Positions 1 to 9,123 of a stretch of 64,000 nt of DNA are shown piece by piece. A program made the position numbers and the translations under genes. Source of the DNA: Ardenticatenaceae bacterium (GTDB lineage Bacteria > Chloroflexota > Anaerolineae > Promineifilales > Promineifilaceae); assembly GCA_011525915.1 (NCBI GenBank), contig WYBM01000025.1, positions 78,175 to 142,174 on the forward strand. Direction: 5' to 3'. How positions within the stretch are numbered: position 1 is the stretch's first letter; each line of letters begins with the position of its first letter. The notes beneath the pieces were generated by a model. The model saw only the letters and a list, made by a program, of their open reading frames with translations, was not told the DNA's origin and made no database searches.

Positions 1-1
1 C

Positions 2-637
2 TACAACACGCTGAGCATCAATGGAGCCCCTTTTGCCGGCGACGCAGCCCAAAACATTGAATACAACCTGGGCTACCGTGGTTATGCCCCCACCACGACC
101 CAGCTGCAGTTAGTGCCCCTGGGCCCTGTTCATGACGTAAACGCCCCCCAGTTTAACACCCTCTTCAGCAATTTGCGCCTCCCCGACTTTACCAACGCTT
201 ACCATCGTTACCGCTGGGCCAACGGCCAGCCGGTAGATACACAGTCACCCTGGGGCTCCACTGTTTTGGGGCTGGGCGTCATACCGGGCGAAATCATTCA
301 CGCACCAGATTCCGGCTATAACCTGGGCGGCGGCCACGATGCCCTGGTGCTGTACGCCGGGAAAACGCGCCTGACGCTGAAATACACCCGTGAAGACAGT
401 GTCGCCGTCGGTTATACGGTTTATATTGAGGATATCTGTGTTCACCCCGCATTGTTGTCTTTGTACCAGACGTTAAACGCCAACGGCCGTACCACGCTGC
501 CGGCTTTACCAGGTGGCCAGCCTATAGGCCGGGCCATCGGCAGCCAGATCAAGGTTGCCGTGCGTGATGCCGGCCACTTTCTGGACCCACGCTCCTGTAA
601 CGATTGGTGGCAGGCCTTTCCGGCGGCTTGTAATTAG
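2..637 (+). CDS. C-terminal part of an exported hypothetical protein (5' end outside window)
   Basis: The reading frame is open from base 2 to the TAG at 635-637 and enters from outside the window, so an internal ATG at 113 should not be taken as the start. About 211 residues are visible. They are rich in Gly, Tyr, Thr and Asn, with alternating beta-type segments and few charged clusters, as in extracellular beta-sandwich domains. The end carries a motif around RDAGHFLDPRSCNDWWQ with two Trp and a Cys. I do not recognise the family. No membrane segment is visible in this part. The gene is followed by a copy of a dispersed repeat and then a promoter for the next gene, so it probably ends a transcription unit. 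Confidence 0.6.
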   Translation, partial: YNTLSINGAPFAGDAAQNIEYNLGYRGYAPTTTQLQLVPLGPVHDVNAPQFNTLFSNLRLPDFTNAYHRYRWANGQPVDTQSPWGSTVLGLGVIPGEIIHAPDSGYNLGGGHDALVLYAGKTRLTLKYTREDSVAVGYTVYIEDICVHPALLSLYQTLNANGRTTLPALPGGQPIGRAIGSQIKVAVRDAGHFLDPRSCNDWWQAFPAACN

Positions 638-716
638 GTCATCAGCAGCAAGCATTCAAAAATAAAATCGCTTTAGGTGTTGCCGGTAAAAGCACAAACG
701 TTTGCACTTTTGCCGA
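637..716. repeat. Dispersed intergenic repeat, copy 1 (with hairpin)
   Basis: A stretch centred on CATTCAAAAATAAAATCG (653-670) and TTTAGGTGTTGCCGG recurs almost unchanged at about 38009-38063. Both copies are followed by a hairpin-forming sequence, here AAAAG(CA)CAAACG paired with CGTTTGCACTTTT, and both lie next to the 3' end of a gene. This suggests a mobile terminator-like or MITE-like unit. Confidence 0.6.
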
Positions 717-747
717 ACCCCAAATGTACTCTTGCTAAGTAGCCGTA

Positions 748-756
748 TGATATAAT
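748..756 (+). promoter_or_regulatory. Extended -10 promoter (TGATATAAT) for the sensor kinase gene
   Basis: TGA-TATAAT is a perfect extended -10 box at 748-756. No good -35 is visible, which is normal for extended -10 promoters. The expected transcription start near 763-764 is only a few bases before the ATG at 767, so the mRNA would be leaderless or nearly so. The ATG at 755 lies inside the -10 box and cannot be the translated start from this promoter. Confidence 0.6.
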
Positions 757-766
757 GCCCTCAACC

Positions 767-3223
767 ATGAATCTCTGGCCCCAGATCGCCACGTTATTAA
801 CGGAACCACCAGGAAACATTATTTACCACCTGGTCACCCTGTTTGCCTTGCAGGCAACCTTTGCCATTTCCCTGAGCCAATGGCTGCGTGACCGGGAAAA
901 TGGTGAAGCATGGCGCGGGCTGATGGCCGCTGGCAGCTTAATCGTCGGGCGCGTTTTGCTGCTGACGGCCGGCTTGCTGCTGGCCAATGATCCGGCGCGG
1001 GCAGCCGCTTATTTGCCCCCTCTTGAACAGGCACTCAACGGCATCACGGCCGTGCTGTTGGTGTGGGCTGTCGTGCTGCCATCGGCCTGGCAGCCGCGCC
1101 TGGGTGATGTCTTGCTGCTGCTTAGTATGCTGGTGATCACCCTGCTTACCGTCTCCTTTGTTAACGCCTGGGGACCGCTGGCCGCTGCTGGTGTGCCCTA
1201 CGCCGAAACGCCTCAAATGCTCACCTGGTTGGGGCTGCAAATAGGCGTTTATGGTTTGGGGCTAACCCTGACCCTGACCAACCGGTACACGCGCCTGGGG
1301 CTGCCGCCGCTGATGATAGCCCTTTTACTGGCCACGGCCGTAGCCGCTTTGCTTAACGTCGTGGGGGAAGCGGCCGCAAACATTCCGCTGCTCTTTTATC
1401 TGCGCCTGGGCTACCTGGCTGTTTTCCCGCTCTGGGCAGCCCACACTTACCGCCAATCGATTGCGCCACTGGTGGCCGCCCAACAAGCTAACCGCCCCGC
1501 TGTGCGTCAATTGATCGATTCCCTTACCTTCTCTACGGCCGTTTTACAATCCTTTGATACGGAAAACCGCGCCCACCAGGCCGTTGCGCTTATTCAACAT
1601 CTAGTAGACGCGACCTTTGTGGGTGTAGGCATCTTCCCGCCAGACAACCGCCAACTCATTCACCTGACCAGTAATCTGCCCCAGGCGGGGGCCAACGCGC
1701 CCCGCAGCTGGCAGCTTGACCTGGTAGAATGGCCACCATTCCGCGCCGCCATCCGCAAGAAAGAAGCGGTAGAACTGCTGCCTGATGGTGCCGGAACGCG
1801 CCATCTGCATATTTTGTATGAGGCCATGGCCGTAGGACCCTTTGGTGCCATGCTGGTAGCACCCATGTTTGTCGCCGATGAACCGGTAGGCATGTTACTT
1901 CTGGCCAAAAGTGAGGGCCGGCTGCGCTGGTCAGCCCGCGAAAAAACCATGGCCCCGGCGCTGGCGGCTTTTATCGCCCAGGCACTCACCAACAGCTACC
2001 GTCAGACACCAGCCATTCAGGAACCGCCTCTACCCCTCTCCACCCTGCCGCTCATGGACACAGCCACCAGCATAGCCGTCAGCGGCCGCCTCATTGCCAT
2101 GGAAGCAGAGCGGGACAAATTAGCGTTGGAATTGGAAACGGCCGTTAACCGGGCAGCGCAATCTGAAGCCCGCGCCGTGGTCGCCCTGAAGCGGGCCCAC
2201 GATCTGGCGCAAACACTGGATGAGATAGAACGTGTCAACCGCGATGAGCACATCGAAGCCCTGGAGCGGGAAATTGACATGCTGCGTGAATCGCTCATTG
2301 AAGCAGAGGAAGCCATGGCCATGGCCGCGGCGGGCGAAATTGGCCTGACCACAGAATGGGTCATGATGACCATTACCCGGTACTCTGGCCAGCTGGAAGA
2401 AGCCCAGGCACGCATTGAAGCGCTGGAAATGGAAGTGAGCCGTCATGAACGGGGCACCGCCGATGACCTACTGGTGGCCCTGATTCAAGAGCTGCGTACA
2501 CCGATGACCTCTATCGGCGGTTTTACCGATTTGCTGCTGGCCGAAACGATGGGCATTTTGGGGGCACGCCAGCGCAACTTGCTGCAGCGTGTTCAGGCCA
2601 ACACCAGGCGTATGAATGGGCTGCTAGACCAGATGCTGCAGTTGGTAGCCAGCCGCGAGCAGCCCACGCCGGCGGCCGAAGAAGTCATTGATGTGGCCGA
2701 TGTCATTGAAACGGCCGTGACCGGCATCATGTCTCAAGTGCGTGACAAAAACTTGCGCCTGGATATGGATGTGCCCTATAACCTGCCTTCCCTGACGATC
2801 AAACGGGCCCATCTACAACAGATGGTGTCCCATTTGTTAGGGAATGCGTGTCAGGCGGCAGGCAATAACGGCCGTGTCATCATTACTGCCCAGGCTGACG
2901 CCATTCACCATCCTGGCCACGCCGATGGCCCCTTGCCCTTTTTGCAAATCAATGTCACCGACAGTGGCCCCGGTATTCATCCCGATGACCTGCCTTATGT
3001 CTTTGATACCCACCACCGGGCTGACGCACCACTTATCAAGGGATTGGGCGATACCAGTGCGGGTTTGTCAGTAGCCCGCGACCTGGCCCAGGCCAGTGGT
3101 GGGCGCATCTGGGTAAACAGCCAGGCAGGCACAGGCAATACATTTTCACTGCTCTTTCCACTACCGGCTGACAAAGAGATAGATGTGCCCCAAAATGGGC
3201 AGGTCAATGAGGGCCAAACGTAA
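767..3223 (+). CDS. Membrane GAF-domain histidine-kinase-like protein lacking the phosphoacceptor His
   Basis: The 818-residue protein has 7-8 hydrophobic helices in the first 240 residues, a GAF-like region at about 250-405, a long acidic coiled coil at about 440-565, a HisKA-like dimerisation segment and a C-terminal HATPase domain. The HATPase has an N-box Asn (about 693), the G1 motif DSGPGIHP (about 732) and a G2-like GLGDTSAGLSVA. The H-box reads LIQELRTPMTSI, so the phosphorylatable His of the usual SHELRTP is Gln574 (CAA at 2486-2488). It may act as an ATP-binding signalling scaffold or phosphatase rather than a classical kinase. No response regulator gene lies beside it. The start at 767 is preferred because 755 is inside the -10 box. 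The HATPase call is firm and the signalling role is inferred. Confidence 0.85.
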   Translation: MNLWPQIATLLTEPPGNIIYHLVTLFALQATFAISLSQWLRDRENGEAWRGLMAAGSLIVGRVLLLTAGLLLANDPARAAAYLPPLEQALNGITAVLLVWAVVLPSAWQPRLGDVLLLLSMLVITLLTVSFVNAWGPLAAAGVPYAETPQMLTWLGLQIGVYGLGLTLTLTNRYTRLGLPPLMIALLLATAVAALLNVVGEAAANIPLLFYLRLGYLAVFPLWAAHTYRQSIAPLVAAQQANRPAVRQLIDSLTFSTAVLQSFDTENRAHQAVALIQHLVDATFVGVGIFPPDNRQLIHLTSNLPQAGANAPRSWQLDLVEWPPFRAAIRKKEAVELLPDGAGTRHLHILYEAMAVGPFGAMLVAPMFVADEPVGMLLLAKSEGRLRWSAREKTMAPALAAFIAQALTNSYRQTPAIQEPPLPLSTLPLMDTATSIAVSGRLIAMEAERDKLALELETAVNRAAQSEARAVVALKRAHDLAQTLDEIERVNRDEHIEALEREIDMLRESLIEAEEAMAMAAAGEIGLTTEWVMMTITRYSGQLEEAQARIEALEMEVSRHERGTADDLLVALIQELRTPMTSIGGFTDLLLAETMGILGARQRNLLQRVQANTRRMNGLLDQMLQLVASREQPTPAAEEVIDVADVIETAVTGIMSQVRDKNLRLDMDVPYNLPSLTIKRAHLQQMVSHLLGNACQAAGNNGRVIITAQADAIHHPGHADGPLPFLQINVTDSGPGIHPDDLPYVFDTHHRADAPLIKGLGDTSAGLSVARDLAQASGGRIWVNSQAGTGNTFSLLFPLPADKEIDVPQNGQVNEGQT

Positions 3224-3261
3224 GGCATCCATGATAAAAAGATGCTCGCTTACGCTCTAAC

Positions 3262-4278
3262 ATGGAACAAAAAACAGGAGAATCAGACAATTGGCGATGG
3301 AGTTTGATCATAGCGCTGGGCGCGGTCAGCACCGTGGTGCTGGCCTTGCTGCTGGCCCAAACCGATACGTGGCAGCAGCCGTTACGGCCGTCGCCGCCGG
3401 CCATTGCTAACGCCACTATTATTGCCGCCAGCAGCACACCCTTACCAGCCATCCCTCTGGTCAGCCCCACCCCAGTGGCCACCCTGCCCCCCACCCCCAT
3501 TGCCACCACCACGTCACCACTGCCGGAAAAGTGCGGCCTGATTCCTTCTGGCTGGCGGCCTACCACCGTGCAGCCCGGCGAGAGCCTGCTGACATTGGCC
3601 ATTCGTTCCGGCACAACCGAAATGGACATCATTCGGGCCAACTGTCTGCGCCCGGAAAGCCTGATGACACCAGGGCTGATCGTTTATCTGCCGCCAACGC
3701 CGCCCACCCGCCAGCCCTGCGGTCCCCCACGCGAATGGGTGCAGTACGTGGTGCAGCCAGGCGACACCATGTTCTCGTTGGCTACAACACACCACACCAC
3801 CATCGCCGCTATACTGGCCGCAAATTGTGTAAATACCACGGCGCTGGCTGCCGGGCAGGTCATCTTCCTGCCACCGCTGGCGGCCGCCACGTTTACGCCC
3901 ACGGCCGTGCCGCCCACCGCGCTGCCACCCACCAGCACACCTGTGCCCGCCACACCCATCCCCCCTACGAGCACACCCACGACTACACCAACGGAAACGC
4001 CATCGGCCACGGCTACGGCCGTTACGCCTACGGTGACCCCCACCATCACACCCAGCCAGCCGCCCACCGCCACGCCCACCACCACTGCTTCACCGACACC
4101 CACAGAAACATCATCAGCCACGGCCGTGCCCCCTACCGCCACCCCAACGCCGACAGACACAGCCACAGCCGTGCCCCCTACCGTCACCCCCACCCCTCTA
4201 CTGCCGACAAACACACCAACGCTGCCACCACCAACGGACACGCCACCGCCGACGTCTACTTCGACGAACGTCCCGTAA
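3262..4278 (+). CDS. LysM-domain cell-surface protein with Pro/Thr-rich tail
   Basis: The 338-residue protein begins with one hydrophobic segment (about 14-32), which is a signal anchor. Two LysM-like repeats follow at about 100-146 and 161-206, each with a VQPG(D/E)(S/T) start, an (A/G)N-Cys middle and an ending like VYLPP or IFLPP. LysM modules bind peptidoglycan or chitin-type glycans. Each repeat carries a Cys pair that could form a disulphide. From about residue 210 to the end it is almost pure Pro, Thr, Ala, Ser and Val, as in a cell-wall-spanning or glycosylated stalk. It lies 38 bases after the kinase-like gene on the same strand, so the two may be co-transcribed. No clear ribosome site precedes the ATG. 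Confidence 0.8.
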   Translation: MEQKTGESDNWRWSLIIALGAVSTVVLALLLAQTDTWQQPLRPSPPAIANATIIAASSTPLPAIPLVSPTPVATLPPTPIATTTSPLPEKCGLIPSGWRPTTVQPGESLLTLAIRSGTTEMDIIRANCLRPESLMTPGLIVYLPPTPPTRQPCGPPREWVQYVVQPGDTMFSLATTHHTTIAAILAANCVNTTALAAGQVIFLPPLAAATFTPTAVPPTALPPTSTPVPATPIPPTSTPTTTPTETPSATATAVTPTVTPTITPSQPPTATPTTTASPTPTETSSATAVPPTATPTPTDTATAVPPTVTPTPLLPTNTPTLPPPTDTPPPTSTSTNVP

Positions 4279-4300
4279 AATCATAAAGTGTGAAGGGGAG

Positions 4301-4365
4301 ATTTTCATTCGTCGTGGCGGGCCGCTGCCGGTAAAGCCTCCTCTACCATGAGCAATTCTTGAGTC
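4301..4365. repeat. Dispersed intergenic repeat (ATTTTCATTC family), copy 1
   Basis: The sequence from ATTTTCATTCG through GCCGGTAAAGCCTCCT resembles 17917-17968, which runs from ATTTTCATTCA through GCCGGTGAAGTCTCCT. Both are noncoding and sit between genes of the same orientation. Confidence 0.45.
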
Positions 4366-4419
4366 TGTCCCTAAATCCCCGGCGTTTGCCCCAATTTAAC
4401 TTGGAGATGAAAAGGCGTG

Positions 4420-4428
4420 TGTTATAAT
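4420..4428 (+). promoter_or_regulatory. Extended -10 promoter (TGTTATAAT) for the glycosyltransferase gene
   Basis: TGT-TATAAT is an extended -10 box about 90 bases before the glycosyltransferase start. A weak TTGGAG lies 16 bases upstream of the hexamer. The resulting 5' leader would be about 85 nt. Confidence 0.5.
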
Positions 4429-4518
4429 CGCATGTCGTTTGAGCAAATGAACCTCCAAACAGCTCAAACCTCCCAAAGATTATGAGTTGAGGAGAAGGTT
4501 GGCGCGGGCCAACCTTTC

Positions 4519-5274
4519 ATGTGTATGAAGCTATCGGTCATCATCTGCTGCTATAATGAGGCAGCCACCATTGAGCAAGTCATCCAAAAGACACAAGCGG
4601 TTAACCTTGGCCCCGGTTGGGAGCGAGAGATCATCGTTGTGGACAACAACTCCACCGATGGCACTCGTGACATTCTACGCCGGGTCAATGGCCCCGATAT
4701 TCGGGTTGTCTTCCATGAGCGCAATATGGGCAAAGGTATGTCTATTCGCACCGGCATCAGCCATATGACGGGCGACTACCTGCTGATTCAAGATGCTGAC
4801 CTGGAATATGACCCGGGTGAGCATCCCCGGTTTTGCCGCCGGGCAGAAGAAAGCAAAGCGGCCGCCATTTTTGGTTCACGCGTCTTGGGTGGTGACGTGA
4901 AGTATAAATACACCCATGCCTACCTGGGGGTGCGGTTTCTCACGGCCGTGACCAACCTGCTCTTTGGCGGCCATCTTACCGATGTGGCTACCGCCACCAA
5001 AATGGTGCGTGCAGACGTGGTGCAATCGCTGAACCTGACCACCACAGACTTTAACCTGGACTTTGAGCTGCCAGATAAAATTTTGCTGGCCGGGCATGAC
5101 ATCCTAGAAATTCCCATCACTTACAATCCCCGCACCTACGAAGAAGGCAAAAAAATCAAAACCAAAGACGGCATCCGTGCCCTGTTTATCATGATTCGAG
5201 ATCGGCTGGGTTTCACACCGGTGTTGAAGCAAGGCACGGCCGTGAAAACCAAAAAAATTATTCAAAACACGTAA
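4519..5274 (+). CDS. Family 2 glycosyltransferase (dolichol-phosphate-mannose-synthase-like)
   Basis: The 251-residue protein has the GT-A fold signature of family 2. It begins MKLSVIICCYNEAATIEQVI, followed by IIVVDNNSTDGTRDIL and a DADLEYDP motif that would bind the metal and nucleotide-sugar. The middle and C-terminal parts (FGSRVLGG, LTDVATATKMVR, EIPITYNPRTYEEGKKI) match the DPM1/undecaprenyl-phosphate glycosyltransferase branch, which transfers a sugar to a polyprenyl phosphate at the membrane. No C-terminal membrane helices are present, so it is a soluble or peripheral form. ATG codons at 4519 and 4525 are both possible, and the second gives the usual N-terminus. Confidence 0.88.
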   Translation: MCMKLSVIICCYNEAATIEQVIQKTQAVNLGPGWEREIIVVDNNSTDGTRDILRRVNGPDIRVVFHERNMGKGMSIRTGISHMTGDYLLIQDADLEYDPGEHPRFCRRAEESKAAAIFGSRVLGGDVKYKYTHAYLGVRFLTAVTNLLFGGHLTDVATATKMVRADVVQSLNLTTTDFNLDFELPDKILLAGHDILEIPITYNPRTYEEGKKIKTKDGIRALFIMIRDRLGFTPVLKQGTAVKTKKIIQNT

Positions 5275-5282
5275 GGAGTTTG

Positions 5283-5328
5283 TGAGATTAGAGGGTGCGG
5301 ATCAGGGATTGGTGCAATCTCTAATCTC
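5283..5328. repeat. Inverted repeat GAGATTAGAG ... CTCTAATCTC
   Basis: Perfect 10-base arms flank a 26-base loop in the gap between the glycosyltransferase and PfkB genes. Similar TCTCTAATCTC or ATCTCTGATCTCC strings occur at about 11072 and 18040 in other intergenic gaps, so it may be a small repeat family rather than a gene-specific site. There is no T-run to suggest a terminator. Confidence 0.5.
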
Positions 5329-5337
5329 TTTGTTGTC

Positions 5338-6294
5338 ATGAAAATAGTTATCACCGGTTCCATAGCCTATGACTATCTTATGTTTTTCCCTGGCAAATTC
5401 ACCGATTCGCTGCTGGCCGACCAGTTACACACCATCAGCCTCAGCTTTTTGGTAGATTCACTCAAGCGGCAGCGGGGCGGCACCGCCCCCAACATTGCTT
5501 ACACCATGGGGCTGTTAGGGGGTCGGCCCATGGTGATGGCCACCGCCGGGCAAGACTTTGGCGACTATCGTGGCTGGTTGGAACAGCACGGCGTTAATAC
5601 CTCGGCCATTATTGAGATTGAAGATGACTTTACCGCTTCTTTTTTTGTTAATACGGATCAGGAGCAAAACCAGATCGCCAGCTTCTACACCGGCGCCATG
5701 AGCCACGCCCACAATCTCTCTTTTAAGCAATATGCTGCCGACGCCAATCTGGCCATCATCTCCCCCAATGCCCCAGACGCCATGAGCAAATATGCTGACG
5801 AATGCCGCGAACTGGGCATCCCTTTCATTTATGACCCCAGCCAGCAGACCGCCCGTTTTAACGGCGAACAGCTGCTGCACGGCCTGGAAGGGTGCGCCAT
5901 GCTTTCGGTGAATCAGTACGAGTACGAACTCATTCAGGAAAAAACCGGCCTCAGCGAAGCAGAGATGATGGAGCGTATTGGGGCGCTGCTGGTGACCAGA
6001 GCCAAAGACGGCGCTTTGCTGGTGGCGGATGGGGCGACGTATCACATCCCCAGTGTACCGCCGCGGGCGATTGTGGACCCCACCGGCGCGGGTGACGCCT
6101 TCCGCGCCGGGCTGATGCGTAGTATGGAGCTAGGCCTGCCCTGGGACGTGGCCGGGCGCGTGGGTGCGTTGGCGGCCACTTACGTTCTGGAAAACCTGGG
6201 GACGCAGGCCCACTTTTATACCCCCGCCGAATTTGTGGCCCGCTACCGGGAACATTTCAACGACGAAGGCGCCTTAGACATTTTACTTGCCTGA
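5338..6294 (+). CDS. PfkB-family carbohydrate/nucleoside kinase, probably adenosine kinase
   Basis: The 318-residue ribokinase-fold protein has the N-terminal GGTAPNIAYTMGLLGG substrate-site motif and the C-terminal PfkB signature DPTGAGDAFRAGL (about 247-259), in which the Asp is the catalytic base and the Gly-rich loop forms the anion hole. The substrate is not fixed by the motifs. The next gene, 72 bases downstream, encodes S-adenosylhomocysteine hydrolase, whose product adenosine must be removed to pull its reversible reaction forward. Phosphorylation of adenosine to AMP is therefore the most economical role, but this is inference from context. The ATG at 5338 has no visible Shine-Dalgarno sequence and follows an inverted repeat. 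Confidence 0.85.
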   Translation: MKIVITGSIAYDYLMFFPGKFTDSLLADQLHTISLSFLVDSLKRQRGGTAPNIAYTMGLLGGRPMVMATAGQDFGDYRGWLEQHGVNTSAIIEIEDDFTASFFVNTDQEQNQIASFYTGAMSHAHNLSFKQYAADANLAIISPNAPDAMSKYADECRELGIPFIYDPSQQTARFNGEQLLHGLEGCAMLSVNQYEYELIQEKTGLSEAEMMERIGALLVTRAKDGALLVADGATYHIPSVPPRAIVDPTGAGDAFRAGLMRSMELGLPWDVAGRVGALAATYVLENLGTQAHFYTPAEFVARYREHFNDEGALDILLA

Positions 6295-6300
6295 GTGTAG

Positions 6301-7626
<1,326 letters not shown>

Positions 7627-7634
7627 TAAGTCAT

Positions 7635-7674
7635 AAGTTGCCAACGCTAGATCCATAGCTGGCGTTGGCAACTT
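7635..7674 (+). terminator. Strong inverted repeat after ahcY
   Basis: AAGTTGCCAACGC (7635-7647) and GCGTTGGCAACTT (7662-7674) are perfect 13-base arms around a 14-base loop. It directly follows ahcY, but there is no T-run, so it may be a 3'-end stabiliser or weak terminator rather than a classical intrinsic terminator. The next gene starts only 10 bases later, so it could also influence that gene's translation. Confidence 0.5.
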
Positions 7675-7684
7675 ACCCCACTAC

Positions 7685-8308
7685 ATGACCCCCCGCGACT
7701 TTAACAAAGACGACCATACCGGGCGTGTGAAGGCAGCGCGGCTTTTTTCTAATGTCGTCAGTCCCCCGGTGATGTTTGCCGTGGTGGGGTTGGCCTTTGC
7801 CCTGACAGAAGAGCCGGGCCTGACCGGTTTTGCCTGGGCGGCGTTTTATGGCCTGCTGGTTTCATTGGCGCCCATCCTGGTGGTGTTGTATTTACTGCGC
7901 ACTGGCCGCATCAAAGAGCTGCACATGAGCGACACGCGGGAGCGGCACATTCCGTATGTCACGGCCGTGGCTTCTGCCCTTATCGCTTTTATGGTCATTA
8001 CCCTGTTAGATGGCCCGGAACTGCTGCGCTGCCTGGCCCTGCTTAACAGCATGAACCTGGCCGCCCTGGGCATCATCAACATCCGTTGGCTCATCAGCAT
8101 TCACGCCACGGGCATCATGGCCACGTTTTTGTTGACGGGCATCGTCTTTAGCTGGATGTTGGCCTGGGTGTTACTCTTTCCCTTGCTGTTGGCGGTGGCG
8201 ACCATTCGCCTTTATCTTAAACGACACACCCTGCCGCAGGTCATCGCCGGGTTGGCGCTGGGGGCCGTCACCGTCTGGCTCATGCGTGTGCTCTTTACCT
8301 GTTTCTAA
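7685..8308 (+). CDS. PAP2-like integral membrane phosphatase-family protein
   Basis: The 207-residue protein has about six hydrophobic helices. Three polar spots resemble the PAP2 phosphatase motifs: KELHMSDTRERHIPY (motif 1-like Lys and Arg), SIHATG (in the position of PSGH), and RLYLKRHTLPQVIAG (motif 3-like Arg and His). PAP2 enzymes dephosphorylate lipid phosphates such as undecaprenyl diphosphate or phosphatidic acid at the membrane. The middle motif is degenerate, so activity is uncertain. The ATG follows a long hairpin and has no clear ribosome site. It ends just before a strong bidirectional terminator. Confidence 0.7.
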   Translation: MTPRDFNKDDHTGRVKAARLFSNVVSPPVMFAVVGLAFALTEEPGLTGFAWAAFYGLLVSLAPILVVLYLLRTGRIKELHMSDTRERHIPYVTAVASALIAFMVITLLDGPELLRCLALLNSMNLAALGIINIRWLISIHATGIMATFLLTGIVFSWMLAWVLLFPLLLAVATIRLYLKRHTLPQVIAGLALGAVTVWLMRVLFTCF

Positions 8309-8310
8309 AT

Positions 8311-8370
8311 AACCTCCCGGAGGCTTCCCCGGCAAAGGTCATCTAGGATGAAACCTCCGGGAGGTTGGCT
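8311..8370. repeat. Dispersed palindromic repeat (CCTCCGGGAGG family), copy 1
   Basis: AACCTCCCGGAGG (8311-8323) pairs perfectly with CCTCCGGGAGGTT (8354-8366). The interior GGCAAAGGTCATCTAGGATGAA and the flank GGCTTT recur with few changes at 24401-24463 in the same orientation. This is a short non-coding repeat unit of MITE/REP type. Confidence 0.65.
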
Positions 8371-8380
8371 TTCGATACAC

Positions 8381-8423
8381 AAAAAGCTCTTGATCTCTTA
8401 GGCAAAAGATCAAGAGCTTTTTT
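8381..8423. terminator. Bidirectional intrinsic terminator
   Basis: AAAAAGCTCTTGATCT (8381-8396) pairs with AGATCAAGAGCTTTTTT (8407-8423), giving a 16-base stem with A/T runs on both sides. It separates the plus-strand PAP2-like gene from the minus-strand gene that ends at 8569 and can serve both. Confidence 0.85.
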
Positions 8424-8427
8424 GAAA

Positions 8428-8507
8428 AGATCAAGAGGAGTTGGGCAACAGATCAAGAGGAGTTGGGCAACAGATCAAGAGGAGTTGGGCAACAGATCAA
8501 GAGGAGT
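8428..8507. repeat. Tandem repeat, 22-base unit, about 3.6 copies
   Basis: Identical units beginning AGATCAAGAGGAGTTGGGC occur at 8428, 8450 and 8472, with a partial unit at 8494. The first ten bases copy the right arm of the adjacent terminator, so the array appears to have grown from it. The array makes a short open frame that I reject as a gene. Confidence 0.85.
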
Positions 8508-8568
8508 GGTTGCCCCGGCCAGGGCGGGCACAAGACCCGCCCCTGCCAACGCACACTTCTAGGCAGGC

Positions 8569-8961
8569 TTATGCATCATAAGGGAAGAGGATGATTTTGT
8601 CCGCATGGGCACGGACAAAGCTGTCCAGCGGGGGTGGCTGCCCCCTGGTTTTGACGGTGACAACCCCGGTGCCAATCAGCAGATAAGCAACGCCGTCCGG
8701 CTCGGTCGATTCCAGCTTACCTTGTAATGTCACCAGCTGATCCAGGTCATAGTCAATGATAAAATGCTCGTCGTCTACCAGCGCAATCTCTTTGTTCCAG
8801 GCAAGACGGGCCGCCGTCTCCATTTCCACATGATAGTGACTATACCGTTCCGGAGTCTCACCACGCCATTCGCCGACCCCCACGCCAAAAGGTGTGGAAA
8901 ATTCTACCATCACAAGCTGTTTTTCTGTGTCAAATAGAACGTCAGTCACCTGAATATGCAT
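8569..8961 (-). CDS. Conserved hypothetical protein
   Basis: The 130-residue protein begins MHIQVTDVLFDTEKQLVMVE. AAGGAG eight bases upstream of the ATG (complement of 8959-8961) decides this start over a longer frame that runs to 9171. The sequence is acidic and beta-rich without membrane segments, signal peptide or known catalytic motif. A FGVGVGEWRGETPERYSHYHVEME region and a conserved-looking DDEHFIIDYDLD segment stand out. I do not recognise the family. The gene is divergent from the nucleotidyltransferase at 9124, and its -10 lies at 9053-9058. Confidence 0.7.
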   Translation of the reverse strand: MHIQVTDVLFDTEKQLVMVEFSTPFGVGVGEWRGETPERYSHYHVEMETAARLAWNKEIALVDDEHFIIDYDLDQLVTLQGKLESTEPDGVAYLLIGTGVVTVKTRGQPPPLDSFVRAHADKIILFPYDA

Positions 8962-9052
8962 CACTTTCTCCTTAAAACGTCGGATACAGCACCGGTTTAT
9001 TTGGGCAAAAGCAAACAACGTTTGTGGGTGTTGTGCCCTATCAGACGCACCT

Positions 9053-9079
9053 ATTATATCACGAGAAACCGGGTATAAT
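9053..9079. promoter_or_regulatory. Divergent promoter pair (two TATAAT boxes)
   Basis: On the minus strand TATAAT lies at 9053-9058, serving the gene that starts at 8961. On the plus strand TATAAT lies at 9074-9079, serving the gene at 9124. The hexamers are 15 bases apart, so the two polymerases would interfere. No convincing -35 boxes are visible. Confidence 0.5.
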
Positions 9080-9123
9080 CCGGTAGTTGTGAACGACATG
9101 CCACTAGAGGCACCAATCCTTAA

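Noticed and set aside
3531..4286. Long open frames overlapping the LysM gene on both strands (for example 251 codons plus, 185 codons minus)
   Set aside because: They mirror the Pro/Thr-rich low-complexity DNA. The LysM frame has recognisable domains and explains the region.
8428..8507. Possible CRISPR array
   Set aside because: Units are directly adjacent with no spacers, and no cas gene is near.
8365..8562. 65-codon plus-strand open frame
   Set aside because: It is made from the terminator and the 22-base tandem array; there is no ribosome site and the protein is a repeat artefact.
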